37,746 nt of DNA from Streptomyces sp. CBMA123 (GTDB lineage: Bacteria > Actinomycetota > Actinomycetes > Streptomycetales > Streptomycetaceae), in the NCBI RefSeq assembly GCF_014596465.1, contig NZ_MECK01000617.1, forward strand, positions 1 to 37,746, given 5' to 3'. Shown piece by piece: positions 22,547 to 29,328 of the stretch (position 1 is the stretch's first letter; the number at the start of each line of letters is the position of its first letter). The notes under the pieces were generated by a model that worked only from the letters and a program-made list of their open reading frames with translations, searched no databases and had not been told where the DNA came from. The position numbers were made by a program, and so were the translations under genes.

Positions 22547-24676
22547 ATGCGTGCACAGCAGGGCGGGGAAGCCGAGCACGGCGGGGAAGCCGGGCAGGGC
22601 ACCGAAGCCGAGCAGGGCACCGAAGCCGAGCAGGGTGGGAAAGCCGAGCAGGGTGGGAAAACCGAGCAGCGCGCGGCAGCGGAGCAGAGCGGGGAAGCCG
22701 CAGAGGAGCGGCCCGGCCGTCGGCGGTGGCGGTTGCTGCGGCGGATCGACTATCCGCGCGGCGGGCGGCGCGGGGTCCGGCGCTGGCTGCCCTCCTGGCG
22801 GCAGCTGCTGCTGACGGGCGGGACCGTGACGGTGGCGGTGAGCGGGCTGGCGGCCTGGTTCTTCGTCACCACCAAGGTCCCGGAGGACCTCAACGCCTTC
22901 GCCACCCAGCAGAACAACGTCTACTTCTGGGCGGACGGCACCGAGATGGCCCGGATCGGCGAGACCAACCGGCAGGAGGTGCCGCTGGACCAGGTGCCGG
23001 AGCCGGTGCGGTGGGCGGTGCTGTCGGCCGAGAACGAGACCTTCTACTCGGACCCGGGGATCTCCGTCAGCGGCATCGGCCGCGCGGTCTACGCGATGGC
23101 CACCGGCGGCGACACCCAGGGCGGCTCGACCATCACCCAGCAGTACGTCAAGAACATCTACCTGAACCAGCGCCAGGACGTCTCCCGCAAACTCAGCGAG
23201 ATGGTCATCGCGCTCAAGCTGGACCAGCGGATGAGCAAGCAGGACATCCTGGCCGGCTACCTGAACACCAGCTGGTTCGGGCGCGGCAGTTACGGCATCG
23301 AACGCGCCGCGGCGGCGTACTACGGCAAGGACGTCTCGGAACTGAACCCGAGTGAAGGGGCCTTCCTGGCCGCCCTGCTGAAGGGCGCCGGGCAGTACGA
23401 CCCGGCACTGAGCGCCGCCAACCACCAGCGGGCCGAGGAGCGGTGGTCCTGGATCCTGGACCGGATGGTCGACACCGGCAAGCTCTCCGCCGCCGAGCGC
23501 GCCAGGTACACCGTGTTCCCGGAGCCGAGGACGCCTCCCAAGGCGGCCGGGCTGAGCGGCCAGACCGGGTACCTGGTGGACCTCGCCCGGAGCTTCGTGG
23601 AGAGCCACAGCGACCTCTCCCCGGCCCAGTTGGACCTCGGCGGCTACCAGATCCGCACCACCTTCGAGAAACCGAAGGTCAACGCCTTGGCCGCGGCGGT
23701 GCAGGAGGCCGGCAAGGGGCTCGACCCCGACGGCCGCGAGGCCGACAAGCTGCTCAAGGTCGGCGCCGCCTCCGTCGCCTTCGACGGCCGGATCGTCGCC
23801 CTCTACGGCGGCCCCGACTACCGGAAACAGGGCTTCGACAACGCCAACACCTCGACGGTGCCGATGGGTTCGGCCTTCACCCCGCTGGTGTACGCCGCCG
23901 GACTCAGCCAGGGCGTGCAACACCAGCGCGGCGGCCCCCGGACCCCGGTGACCCCCGGCACCAGCTACGACGGCGACAACGGGGTCACCATCATGACCCC
24001 GGAGGGCCCGTACTGGGGGCGGGACGGGAAGGTCGTGAAGACCGCCAACGACGGCAAGCGCAACTGGGGCCCGCTGAGCCTGCGCAGCGCGGTGGAACAG
24101 TCCGTCAACGGCCCGATGATGCAACTCGGCATGGACGTCGGCCTGGACAAGGTGCAGCAGACCGCGGCCGCCCTGGGCCTGCTCCCGGACAGCATGGGCG
24201 AACTGGTGCCCGCCTTCGGGACGGGCAACTCCACGCCCAGCGCCATCCGCGCCGCCGACGCCTACGCCGCCTTCGCGGCGGGCGGCAGCCACACCGAGCC
24301 GTACTCGGTGCTGGGTGTCACCCGCAACGGCGCGCCGGTCGACCTCCGGCTGCCCACCGCCGTCCAGGCCCTGCCCGCGGCCGTGGCGGCGGACGTGGAC
24401 ACGGCGCTCAAGGGCGCGGTCCGCGGCGGCAGCGCCCAGGCGCTGGCGGCGGCCGGCCCCGGCCTGGCCGCCAAGCCCGGCACCACCCCGGACCGTACGG
24501 CCGGATGGACCGTCGGCTACAACGGGCAGCTGTCGACGGCGGTCACCGTGTTCCGGGCCGACCTCAAGGACATGAAGCTGCTCCCGCTGGAGGGTGTGGG
24601 CGGGGCCGCCCCGGACACCCCGGACTCCGAGCTGCCCGGCCGGATCTGGGCCGCGTACATGAAGGCGGCCGGGTAG
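22547..24676 (+). CDS. Class A penicillin-binding protein with degenerate transpeptidase motifs
   Basis: A 709-residue bifunctional-type PBP: cytoplasmic tail with hexapeptide repeats (6-47), basic patch, one transmembrane segment (about 87-107), glycosyltransferase domain (about 140-320) and transpeptidase-like domain (about 380-690). The glycosyltransferase has its glutamate (Glu162 in SAENETFYSDPG; the usual ED-x2-F is EN-x2-F), GGSTITQQYVKN (192-203) and RKLSEMVIALKL, so polymerisation looks intact. In the transpeptidase the SxxK motif is S442-A-F-T445, so the catalytic lysine is missing; SVN (519-521) is present; KTG reads KPG (643-645). It probably polymerises glycan but cannot crosslink by the usual mechanism. 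ATG at 22547 follows a GGAGA site. Next to it lies a polysaccharide deacetylase. Confidence 0.9.
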   Translation: MRAQQGGEAEHGGEAGQGTEAEQGTEAEQGGKAEQGGKTEQRAAAEQSGEAAEERPGRRRWRLLRRIDYPRGGRRGVRRWLPSWRQLLLTGGTVTVAVSGLAAWFFVTTKVPEDLNAFATQQNNVYFWADGTEMARIGETNRQEVPLDQVPEPVRWAVLSAENETFYSDPGISVSGIGRAVYAMATGGDTQGGSTITQQYVKNIYLNQRQDVSRKLSEMVIALKLDQRMSKQDILAGYLNTSWFGRGSYGIERAAAAYYGKDVSELNPSEGAFLAALLKGAGQYDPALSAANHQRAEERWSWILDRMVDTGKLSAAERARYTVFPEPRTPPKAAGLSGQTGYLVDLARSFVESHSDLSPAQLDLGGYQIRTTFEKPKVNALAAAVQEAGKGLDPDGREADKLLKVGAASVAFDGRIVALYGGPDYRKQGFDNANTSTVPMGSAFTPLVYAAGLSQGVQHQRGGPRTPVTPGTSYDGDNGVTIMTPEGPYWGRDGKVVKTANDGKRNWGPLSLRSAVEQSVNGPMMQLGMDVGLDKVQQTAAALGLLPDSMGELVPAFGTGNSTPSAIRAADAYAAFAAGGSHTEPYSVLGVTRNGAPVDLRLPTAVQALPAAVAADVDTALKGAVRGGSAQALAAAGPGLAAKPGTTPDRTAGWTVGYNGQLSTAVTVFRADLKDMKLLPLEGVGGAAPDTPDSELPGRIWAAYMKAAG
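22562..22687 (+). repeat. Seven 18-bp tandem repeats encoding hexapeptides
   Basis: Seven in-frame 18-base units encode GGEAEH, GGEAGQ, GTEAEQ, GTEAEQ, GGKAEQ, GGKTEQ and RAAAEQ in the cytoplasmic tail of the PBP. Units 3 and 4 are identical in sequence. Such arrays expand and contract by slippage or recombination. Confidence 0.9.
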
Positions 24677-24683
24677 CGACGGG

Positions 24684-24821
24684 TCACCGGGACCACGGGC
24701 GGAGCTTCTCCGGTTTGCGGACCGCCCGGATCCTGGTCACCCGGCCGTCCGCGACGTCGAGCGGGGCCACCGTCAGGACGACTCCGGCGCGCCGGGCCAC
24801 CCGGCCCGGCGCGCCGTTCAC
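24684..24821 (-). pseudogene. C-terminal remnant of a SigJ-type sigma factor
   Basis: The minus strand encodes 45 residues before a TGA: VNGAPGRVARRAGVVLTVAP, then LDVADGRVTRIRAVRKPEKL and RPWSR. This is the SnoaL-like C-terminal tail of SigJ/ECF41-type sigma factors (pattern VNGAPG...DVADGRI-x-I-x-x-V-x-NP-x-KL). No sigma region 2 or 4 is present and the deacetylase gene starts directly upstream, so it is a truncated relic. It is in the same frame as the deacetylase, 13 codons past the latter's TGA stop. Confidence 0.75.
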
Positions 24822-24860
24822 CGAGCGCTCCGGGACGCGCCCGCGGCCGCCCGGTGGCGG

Positions 24861-26111
24861 TCACTTGGGCAGGCGGGACCAGTCGCCCGGCTGGCCCGGG
24901 TCGAGTTGGCGCAGGCTGTTGAGGACCTTCGGGTCCTGGGCGTCCAGCCAGTCGGCGACCTGGCGGAACGAGACGCAGCGGACGCCGTCCTGGTGGCAGA
25001 CGTTCTTCACCACGTCCGCGATGGCGTCCATGTAGATGCCGCCGTTCCAGTCCTCGAAGTGGTTCCCGATGAACAGCGGGGCGCGGCTGCCGTTGTAGAC
25101 CCGGTTGAAGCCGGCGAGGTAGCTGTCCCGGGTCTCCTTCTCCCACTCGTCGTACTTCTTCGGGTCGCCCTTGGTGGAGTTGCCGGACTGGCCGGCGAGG
25201 AAGTTGAAGTCCATCGACAGGCCCTGGGTGGACTTGGCCGGGAAGGGCAGCATCTGGAGAGGGAAGTTCCAGATGCCGTCCTTCTTCGTCGGCCAGACCT
25301 GGAACTCGCCCGGGGAACTCGCGTCGTAGCGGAACCCCGCCGCCTTCTCCGCCGGGAGGAGGTTCTTCTGCCCCTCCAGACAGGGGGCCCGCCCGCCGAC
25401 CAGCTCCTTGGTGTAGTCGAAGGGGAGCGGCGGGAGGTCCTTGGCACCGGTGTTGGTCTTCCAGTTGGTGACGAAGGAGACGGACTGGTCGAGCTCGCTC
25501 TTCCACTCCTCGGTGCTCCAGTCGCCGCCGCCCTTCTTGCCGCAGAAGTGGCCGTTGAAGTGGGTGCCGATCTCGTTGCCGTCCAGCCAGGCCAGGCGCA
25601 CCTGCTCCAGGGTGTCCTTGATGTGGGCGTCGGTGGCGTAGTCGATGGACGCGGCGCCCGGATCGTGCTGGGGCGGGTGGTAGAGGGTGCGCTTGGACTT
25701 GGGCAGGGTGTACAGGCCGGTCAGGAAGTACGTCATCTGGGCGTTGTTCTCCGCACCCAGCGTGCGGAACCGGGAGAACAGGTGGTCGTCACCCTCCAGC
25801 GCCCCGTCCCAGGAGAACACCACGAACTGCGGCGGCTTCTCACCCGGTTTCAGCTTCTCCGGCTTGGGCTGCTTGGGCTGCGGGCCGGTGTAGGAGGTCG
25901 AACCGTCACCGATCACCTTGACCTGGCCGTCCCAGGTCGGCGTCGCGCTCGGCTCGGGGGCGGGGGCCTCGGCGGGGGCGTCGGAGGCACCGCCCGGATC
26001 CGGGGCGGCTGCGTTCGGTCTGCCCTGTGAGAACGAGTCCCCCATGGTCAGCGTGAGGGACGCGATGACCCCCATGGCCAACAGGACGGCTGCGCCACGA
26101 GCAGTCCGCAC
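24861..26111 (-). CDS. Secreted polysaccharide deacetylase-like protein
   Basis: A 416-residue exported protein: an N-terminal hydrophobic signal or anchor (about residues 6-24), then a Pro/Ala/Glu-rich linker to about residue 92, then a NodB-like domain. FVVFSWDGALEG holds the first metal-binding aspartate (D102), GNEIGTHFNGHFCG the H-x3-H pair (184/188), and GFRYDASSPGEFQVW plus LFIGNHFEDWN further barrel strands. The first motif is SWDG in place of the common TFDDG, so a catalytic base may differ. Family members remove N-acetyl or O-acetyl groups from chitin, peptidoglycan or other glycans. The start is GTG at 26111 with AAGGGGA upstream. A perfect 8+8 inverted repeat lies 27 bases upstream. 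The neighbouring PBP hints at a cell-wall role. Confidence 0.83.
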   Translation of the reverse strand: MRTARGAAVLLAMGVIASLTLTMGDSFSQGRPNAAAPDPGGASDAPAEAPAPEPSATPTWDGQVKVIGDGSTSYTGPQPKQPKPEKLKPGEKPPQFVVFSWDGALEGDDHLFSRFRTLGAENNAQMTYFLTGLYTLPKSKRTLYHPPQHDPGAASIDYATDAHIKDTLEQVRLAWLDGNEIGTHFNGHFCGKKGGGDWSTEEWKSELDQSVSFVTNWKTNTGAKDLPPLPFDYTKELVGGRAPCLEGQKNLLPAEKAAGFRYDASSPGEFQVWPTKKDGIWNFPLQMLPFPAKSTQGLSMDFNFLAGQSGNSTKGDPKKYDEWEKETRDSYLAGFNRVYNGSRAPLFIGNHFEDWNGGIYMDAIADVVKNVCHQDGVRCVSFRQVADWLDAQDPKVLNSLRQLDPGQPGDWSRLPK

Positions 26112-26137
26112 GTAATCCCCTTCGCTCGGCCAACAGT

Positions 26138-26211
26138 TCGATCAAACGCATTCCCTTGATCGATGACTTGAAGGGCCGGAAAGGTTGCGCGGTTCGCCGA
26201 AAAGGTTTGCG
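26138..26211. promoter_or_regulatory. Inverted and direct repeats upstream of the deacetylase
   Basis: TCGATCAA (26138-26145) and TTGATCGA (26156-26163) form a perfect inverted repeat with a 10-base spacer. Just beyond, AAAGGTTGCG (26180-26189) and AAAGGTTTGCG (26201-26211) repeat directly at 21 bases. The cluster occupies the promoter region of the minus-strand deacetylase gene and looks like regulator binding sites. Confidence 0.5.
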
Positions 26212-26253
26212 AGGGTGGCGGTCGGCCGGGGGCACCGGTGGGGGTTCGTCGGG

Positions 26254-27249
26254 TCAGGGGGCCGGGGCGGCGGGTGGGGCGCCGGTGGTGGCGGCCTCGT
26301 AGAGGGCGCGGATGGCGGAGGTGAAGGGGGCGCTGTAGGAGACCTGGGGGGTGTTGCCGCCGGTGTGGTAGCCGCCGACGAGGCCGATCACGGCCCAGCC
26401 GCCGAACCACGGGATGAGCATGGGGCCGCCGGAGGTGCCGCCGGTGAAGCCGTCGCAGACGATGCGTTCGAAGGTGCCCGGGTCGGCGGGGTCGTCGCCG
26501 GCCCAGCGGGTGGTCCAGCTGAGGCACTCCAGGGGTTTCTGGGCGCCGCCCGGGTAGCCGATCATCCGTACCGGGGCGTGGACGTAGCCGGTGTCGGTGA
26601 GGAGCCGGACGGCGCCGGTCGCGTCTTCGAGCGGCCGGCCGTCCTGGTTGGGCTCGGTCACGGCGAAGCCGAAGTCGTAGGCAGCGCCCGCGTGTTCGCC
26701 CCGGTCGTAGTACTCCTGGGCGAGGTAGATGCCGTCGGCCTTGACCGGGAAGACGCCGAACGGCTTGAGGCCGTCGTGGTACTGCGGGACGAAGCCCAGG
26801 TTCCGCCGGGGGGAGGGGCCGGCGTACCCCTTGAGGCAGTGCCCGGCGCTCAGCACCAGGTCGTGGTCGGGGCTGTGGACGACGGAGGCGCTGCAGGTAC
26901 GGCCGGTGCCGTTGACGTCGGTCCAGAAGAACGCGCCGGCCTGGGGGATGCCGTCGAAGCTCCTGCTCGGGGGGATGAACTCGCCGGGGCGGGGGCCGTC
27001 GGCCGTGGGTGGGGCGGTGAGTGCGGGGGATGTGGTGTCGGCCGGTAGCGCGGCGGCCATTCGGGCGGGGGTCCAGTAGGCGCCGAGCTGCGCGGCGGTG
27101 GTCGGTGCGGCGGTGGTCGGTGCGGCGGTGGTCGGTGTGGTGGTGGCAGAGGCGGCGGTGGCGGAGGCGGCCGGGGTGAGCCCGGCCGTGGACAGGAGGG
27201 CGGCCGCGATGACTGCGGCGTGCCGGGTGAACCTGCTGCTGGACGACAT
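26254..27249 (-). CDS. Secreted trypsin-like serine protease
   Basis: A 331-residue exported S1-type protease. The signal peptide is about residues 1-33 (FTRHAAVIAAALLSTAGLTP), followed by a Thr/Ala-Pro repeat linker (TTPTTAAPTTAAPTTAAQ) and the protease domain from about residue 100. The triad is His137 (LSAGHC), Asp192 (AAYDFGFA) and Ser273 (GGTSGGP); Cys119/Cys138 and Cys242/Cys265 are probable disulfides. It resembles V8/glutamyl-endopeptidase-like streptomycete proteases. The ATG at 27249 has GGAAGG 7 bases upstream; the reading frame is open to 27333 but that part is not a signal peptide. The linker is coded by 15-bp tandem repeats. Targets unknown. Confidence 0.9.
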   Translation of the reverse strand: MSSSSRFTRHAAVIAAALLSTAGLTPAASATAASATTTPTTAAPTTAAPTTAAQLGAYWTPARMAAALPADTTSPALTAPPTADGPRPGEFIPPSRSFDGIPQAGAFFWTDVNGTGRTCSASVVHSPDHDLVLSAGHCLKGYAGPSPRRNLGFVPQYHDGLKPFGVFPVKADGIYLAQEYYDRGEHAGAAYDFGFAVTEPNQDGRPLEDATGAVRLLTDTGYVHAPVRMIGYPGGAQKPLECLSWTTRWAGDDPADPGTFERIVCDGFTGGTSGGPMLIPWFGGWAVIGLVGGYHTGGNTPQVSYSAPFTSAIRALYEAATTGAPPAAPAP

Positions 27250-27285
27250 CGGTGGTCCTTCCTGGGTGGGTGAGACGGTCGTCGA

Positions 27286-27317
27286 CGTGGGCCCCCGCAC
27301 AGTGTGGGGTGCCCACG
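27286..27317. terminator. Hairpin between small-protein operon and protease gene
   Basis: CGTGGGCCCCCGCAC (27286-27300) pairs with GTGTGGGGTGCCCACG (27302-27317) with one mismatch and one bulge. It lies 32 bases past the stop of the minus-strand operon ending at 27349 and before the protease start. Confidence 0.6.
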
Positions 27318-27348
27318 ATCGAGGCCGGCTCACCCTGGCCGGGCCCAG

Positions 27349-27714
27349 TCAGACGGTGGGGTGGCTGATGCTGCGTCGGAAGGCTTCGGCGTCCGTGCGG
27401 CTGTAGAAGCGCCTGATCCGGGAGGAGGAGCCGGGGGCGCGGAGGTACTCGTGGCGTTCGGGGTTCCAGAGGCCCCAGGAGTCGAGCTGGACGAAGTGCG
27501 GGCTGCCGGAGTCGATCAGACGGACCTCGAACGGGGCCGGGGTGTTGGTGCGGACCCAGGCCTGGGCCCGGACGTACGAGTAGAAGCGGAGCGGTTCGTC
27601 GGCCGGGGGGAGGGCCCTGACCAACTGGTCGGTGGCGCGGTCACGGACGACCCAGGCCTGGTAGTAGGTGCCGCGCGGGGCGTCGGCGGGGACGATGGCG
27701 TAGCGGTCGTTCAT
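27349..27714 (-). CDS. Small hypothetical protein, second gene of divergon
   Basis: A 121-residue soluble protein that I do not recognise. It starts MNDRYAIVPADAPRGTYYQA, with WVVRDRATDQLVRALP, then an aromatic and charged core (FYSYVRAQAWVRTN, VQLDSWGLWNPERHEYL) and a basic C-terminus RIRRFYSRTDAEAFRRSISH. There is no signal peptide, transmembrane segment or metal motif. The ATG overlaps the upstream stop by 4 bases (ATGA), so it is translationally coupled to the resolvase-like gene. Spacing of basic residues in the tail would allow nucleic-acid binding, but this is speculation. The pair is divergent from an Scr1/XRE-DUF397 pair. Confidence 0.75.
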   Translation of the reverse strand: MNDRYAIVPADAPRGTYYQAWVVRDRATDQLVRALPPADEPLRFYSYVRAQAWVRTNTPAPFEVRLIDSGSPHFVQLDSWGLWNPERHEYLRAPGSSSRIRRFYSRTDAEAFRRSISHPTV

Positions 27715-28058
27715 CGGCGGGTCGCCACCTGGATGAAGCCGGAGGCCTTCTCGACCCGCTCGGCGAACTCGTTGAACTCGCCTTCGATGGGGGAGATGGT
27801 CGCCTTCGTGGGGACCAGGATCGCACCGGCCTGGCGGTCGAGGATCTGGCGCAGGGCGGCCTGGAGCATGGGGCGGTGCTCCGGCCCCCGGACGTCGACC
27901 TCGTCGTCCACGACGATGAGGGAGATGTCCCAGTCGAAGGCGAGGGCGTAGGCCTCGCACAGGCTCAACTCGCGCTCGGGGAAGGCAGAGTTGGTCTTGC
28001 CCAGGTAGATGACCACCTGAAGGCGGCGCAAGGTCTGGGGAGCGGTGGGGCGGCTCAA
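27711..28058 (-). CDS. Resolvase-N-domain-like small protein lacking catalytic residues
   Basis: A 115-residue protein. Its layout follows the N-terminal catalytic domain of serine recombinases: VVIYLGKTNS where Y-x-R-V-S is usual, a helix ELSLCEAYALAFDWDISLIV, VVDDEVDVRGPEHRPMLQAA (as in D-x-x-SG-x-x-RP-x-L), QILDRQAGAILVPTKATIS where a strand plus DRLSR is usual, and a final helix plus strand. The nucleophilic serine and the active-site arginines are not present and no DNA-binding C-domain follows, so recombination is unlikely. It may be a regulatory or structural derivative. The start has only a weak ribosome site, and the gene begins 106 bases from the divergent XRE regulator. Confidence 0.7.
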   Translation of the reverse strand: MSRPTAPQTLRRLQVVIYLGKTNSAFPERELSLCEAYALAFDWDISLIVVDDEVDVRGPEHRPMLQAALRQILDRQAGAILVPTKATISPIEGEFNEFAERVEKASGFIQVATRR

Positions 28059-28164
28059 CGTTCGTTCCTCTCTGTAGTGCTACGACTACCAAGTGTGCCC
28101 ACTGTCCGCTACGCTTGGGAATCGTTCAACTTGTCTGCGTCGCAAGTGGAATCGGACGTGAGCC
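28059..28164. promoter_or_regulatory. Divergent promoter region with repeated CAAGTG/CTTG half-sites
   Basis: The 106-base gap between the resolvase-like and XRE genes is less GC-rich than its surroundings and contains four related words: CCAAGTGTG (28089), GCTTGGGA (28113), AACTTGTC (28128) and GCAAGTGGA (28142). The last two form an ACTTG/CAAGT inverted repeat. These are candidate sites for the XRE regulator. Confidence 0.4.
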
Positions 28165-28989
28165 GTGAACCGCAAGGAACTTGATCCGACGGCATCCCCG
28201 CGCGACTCCTTCGGCGCGCTGCTCCGCAGTTCGCGCGAGGCGCGGGGCTGGACCCAGCAGGAGCTGGCCGTGGCCATGGGGTACTCGGACAGCTATATCT
28301 CTGCCGTGGAAACAGGTCGCAAATCCACCAGCCGAGACTTCGTCAGAGCGGCCGACAAGGCGCTCGGGACGGGTCAGACCCTTGAGCTGGTCTGGGTCGG
28401 GATGCGCAAGAAGGGGTTCCTGGAGGGCTTCCCAGAGCATGCTGCGCAGGAGGCTCGCGCCTCGGGGATCAGGATCTTCGACCCGAACCTCATCCCGGGG
28501 CTGTTCCAGACCAAGGCCTACGCCGCCGCGCGGGAGATGGCGGCAGTGCAGCGAGGAAGTAGCACACAGGATCAGGCCGACGAGCGAGTGCGGTTTCTCG
28601 TTGCGCGGCAGCGGCTCTTCAAGCGTGCCGAACCGCCTGTCATTCACGCGGTGATAGACGAGAGCGGGATTCGCCGGCCGATTGGCGGCGCTGCGACCAT
28701 GCGCGCGCAGCTAGACCACCTCGCGGAGGTGGCCTCCAATCCGAACGTGATCCTCCAGGTTGCCCCGTTCGGCCTGGCGGAGCACTCCCCGTTCCGCGCC
28801 GTCGTCACCTTGCTGACGTTCGCCGATCGCTCTGTGGTCGGCTACACGGAGTCTGCAGAACAAGGCTTTGTCGTAAGGGAGGACAGGACTGTCAGGGCGT
28901 GGGAAAAGGCCTACGATCGGTTGCGGGTGGAAGCGCTGAACAGTGGTGCGACCCTTGACCTGATTCGCCGGGCTCGAAAGGAACTTTGA
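28165..28989 (+). CDS. Scr1-family XRE regulator (DUF5753)
   Basis: A 274-residue regulator: N-terminal XRE helix-turn-helix (about residues 15-72, with LLRSSREARGWTQQELAVAM and GYSDSYISAVETGRKS) and the DUF5753/Scr1 domain (about 85-270) starting EARASGIRIFDPNLIPGLFQ, then TKAYAAAREM, HAVIDESGIRRPIGG, NVILQVAPFG and VGYTESAEQGFVV. These proteins are abundant in streptomycetes and work with a small DUF397 protein encoded next door, as here; known examples include the WhiJ-like developmental regulators. The GTG at 28165 gives the normal N-terminus. Third positions are visibly less GC-biased than in neighbouring genes, which suggests separate ancestry. It faces two unknown small genes whose promoter it probably controls. 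Confidence 0.9.
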   Translation: MNRKELDPTASPRDSFGALLRSSREARGWTQQELAVAMGYSDSYISAVETGRKSTSRDFVRAADKALGTGQTLELVWVGMRKKGFLEGFPEHAAQEARASGIRIFDPNLIPGLFQTKAYAAAREMAAVQRGSSTQDQADERVRFLVARQRLFKRAEPPVIHAVIDESGIRRPIGGAATMRAQLDHLAEVASNPNVILQVAPFGLAEHSPFRAVVTLLTFADRSVVGYTESAEQGFVVREDRTVRAWEKAYDRLRVEALNSGATLDLIRRARKEL

Positions 28990-28992
28990 CTC

Positions 28993-29202
28993 ATGGCCAG
29001 CCCTGATCTGTCCAGTGCTTCCTGGTTCAAGTCGTCGTACTCCGACAACGGCGGGACCTGCGTGGAGGTGTCGCCCGACTTCCCCGGCGTCGTACCCGTC
29101 CGTGACTCGAAGGACCTGCAGGGGCCTGCCCTCGTCTTCCCGATCGACGCGTGGCGCTCCTTCGTCGCCGCGACCGCCTCCGGCGAGTTCGGCGACGTCT
29201 GA
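28993..29202 (+). CDS. DUF397-domain protein
   Basis: A 69-residue protein with the full DUF397 signature: SSASWFKSSYSDNGGTCVEV, then VPVRDSKDLQGPALVF and WRSFVAATASGEF. DUF397 proteins partner the adjacent Scr1/XRE regulator, in some cases modulating its DNA binding. It starts 3 bases after the regulator stop, so the two are an operon. Length is typical (60-80 residues). Confidence 0.95.
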   Translation: MASPDLSSASWFKSSYSDNGGTCVEVSPDFPGVVPVRDSKDLQGPALVFPIDAWRSFVAATASGEFGDV

Positions 29203-29253
29203 CGGGGCGGTACGTGACCTGTTGTCCGTTTCAGTCGCCCCCTACTCCCGTCC

Positions 29254-29284
29254 TTGACCTCAAGTTCGGTTGAGGTTGAAGAAT
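29254..29284 (+). promoter_or_regulatory. SoxR/MerR-type promoter with 19-bp spacer
   Basis: TTGACC (29254-29259) and AAGAAT (29279-29284) are separated by exactly 19 bases, and the spacer carries the palindrome ACCTCAA-N6-TTGAGGT (29257-29276). The central 18 bases, CCTCAAGTTCGGTTGAGG, differ from the classic SoxR box only in the middle. Such over-long spacers are hallmarks of MerR-family activation. The next gene encodes a quinone-oxidoreductase-like enzyme. Confidence 0.8.
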
Positions 29285-29328
29285 CCGTGGTGTCGAAGTC
29301 GTTGTCACCTGGACAGGGGAGTGTCAGC

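Noticed and set aside
22367..24292. 641-residue minus-strand open frame
   Set aside because: It is the mirror of the PBP gene, including the mirrored hexapeptide repeats; the plus strand has the glycosyltransferase and SVN motifs.
27711..28058. Active serine recombinase
   Set aside because: Serine nucleophile, active-site arginines and DNA-binding domain are absent, and no attachment sites or inverted segments are seen around it.
29204..29240. Terminator after the DUF397 gene
   Set aside because: Only a 6-bp GGGGCG/CGCCCC stem with a long loop is visible, which is expected by chance in this composition.
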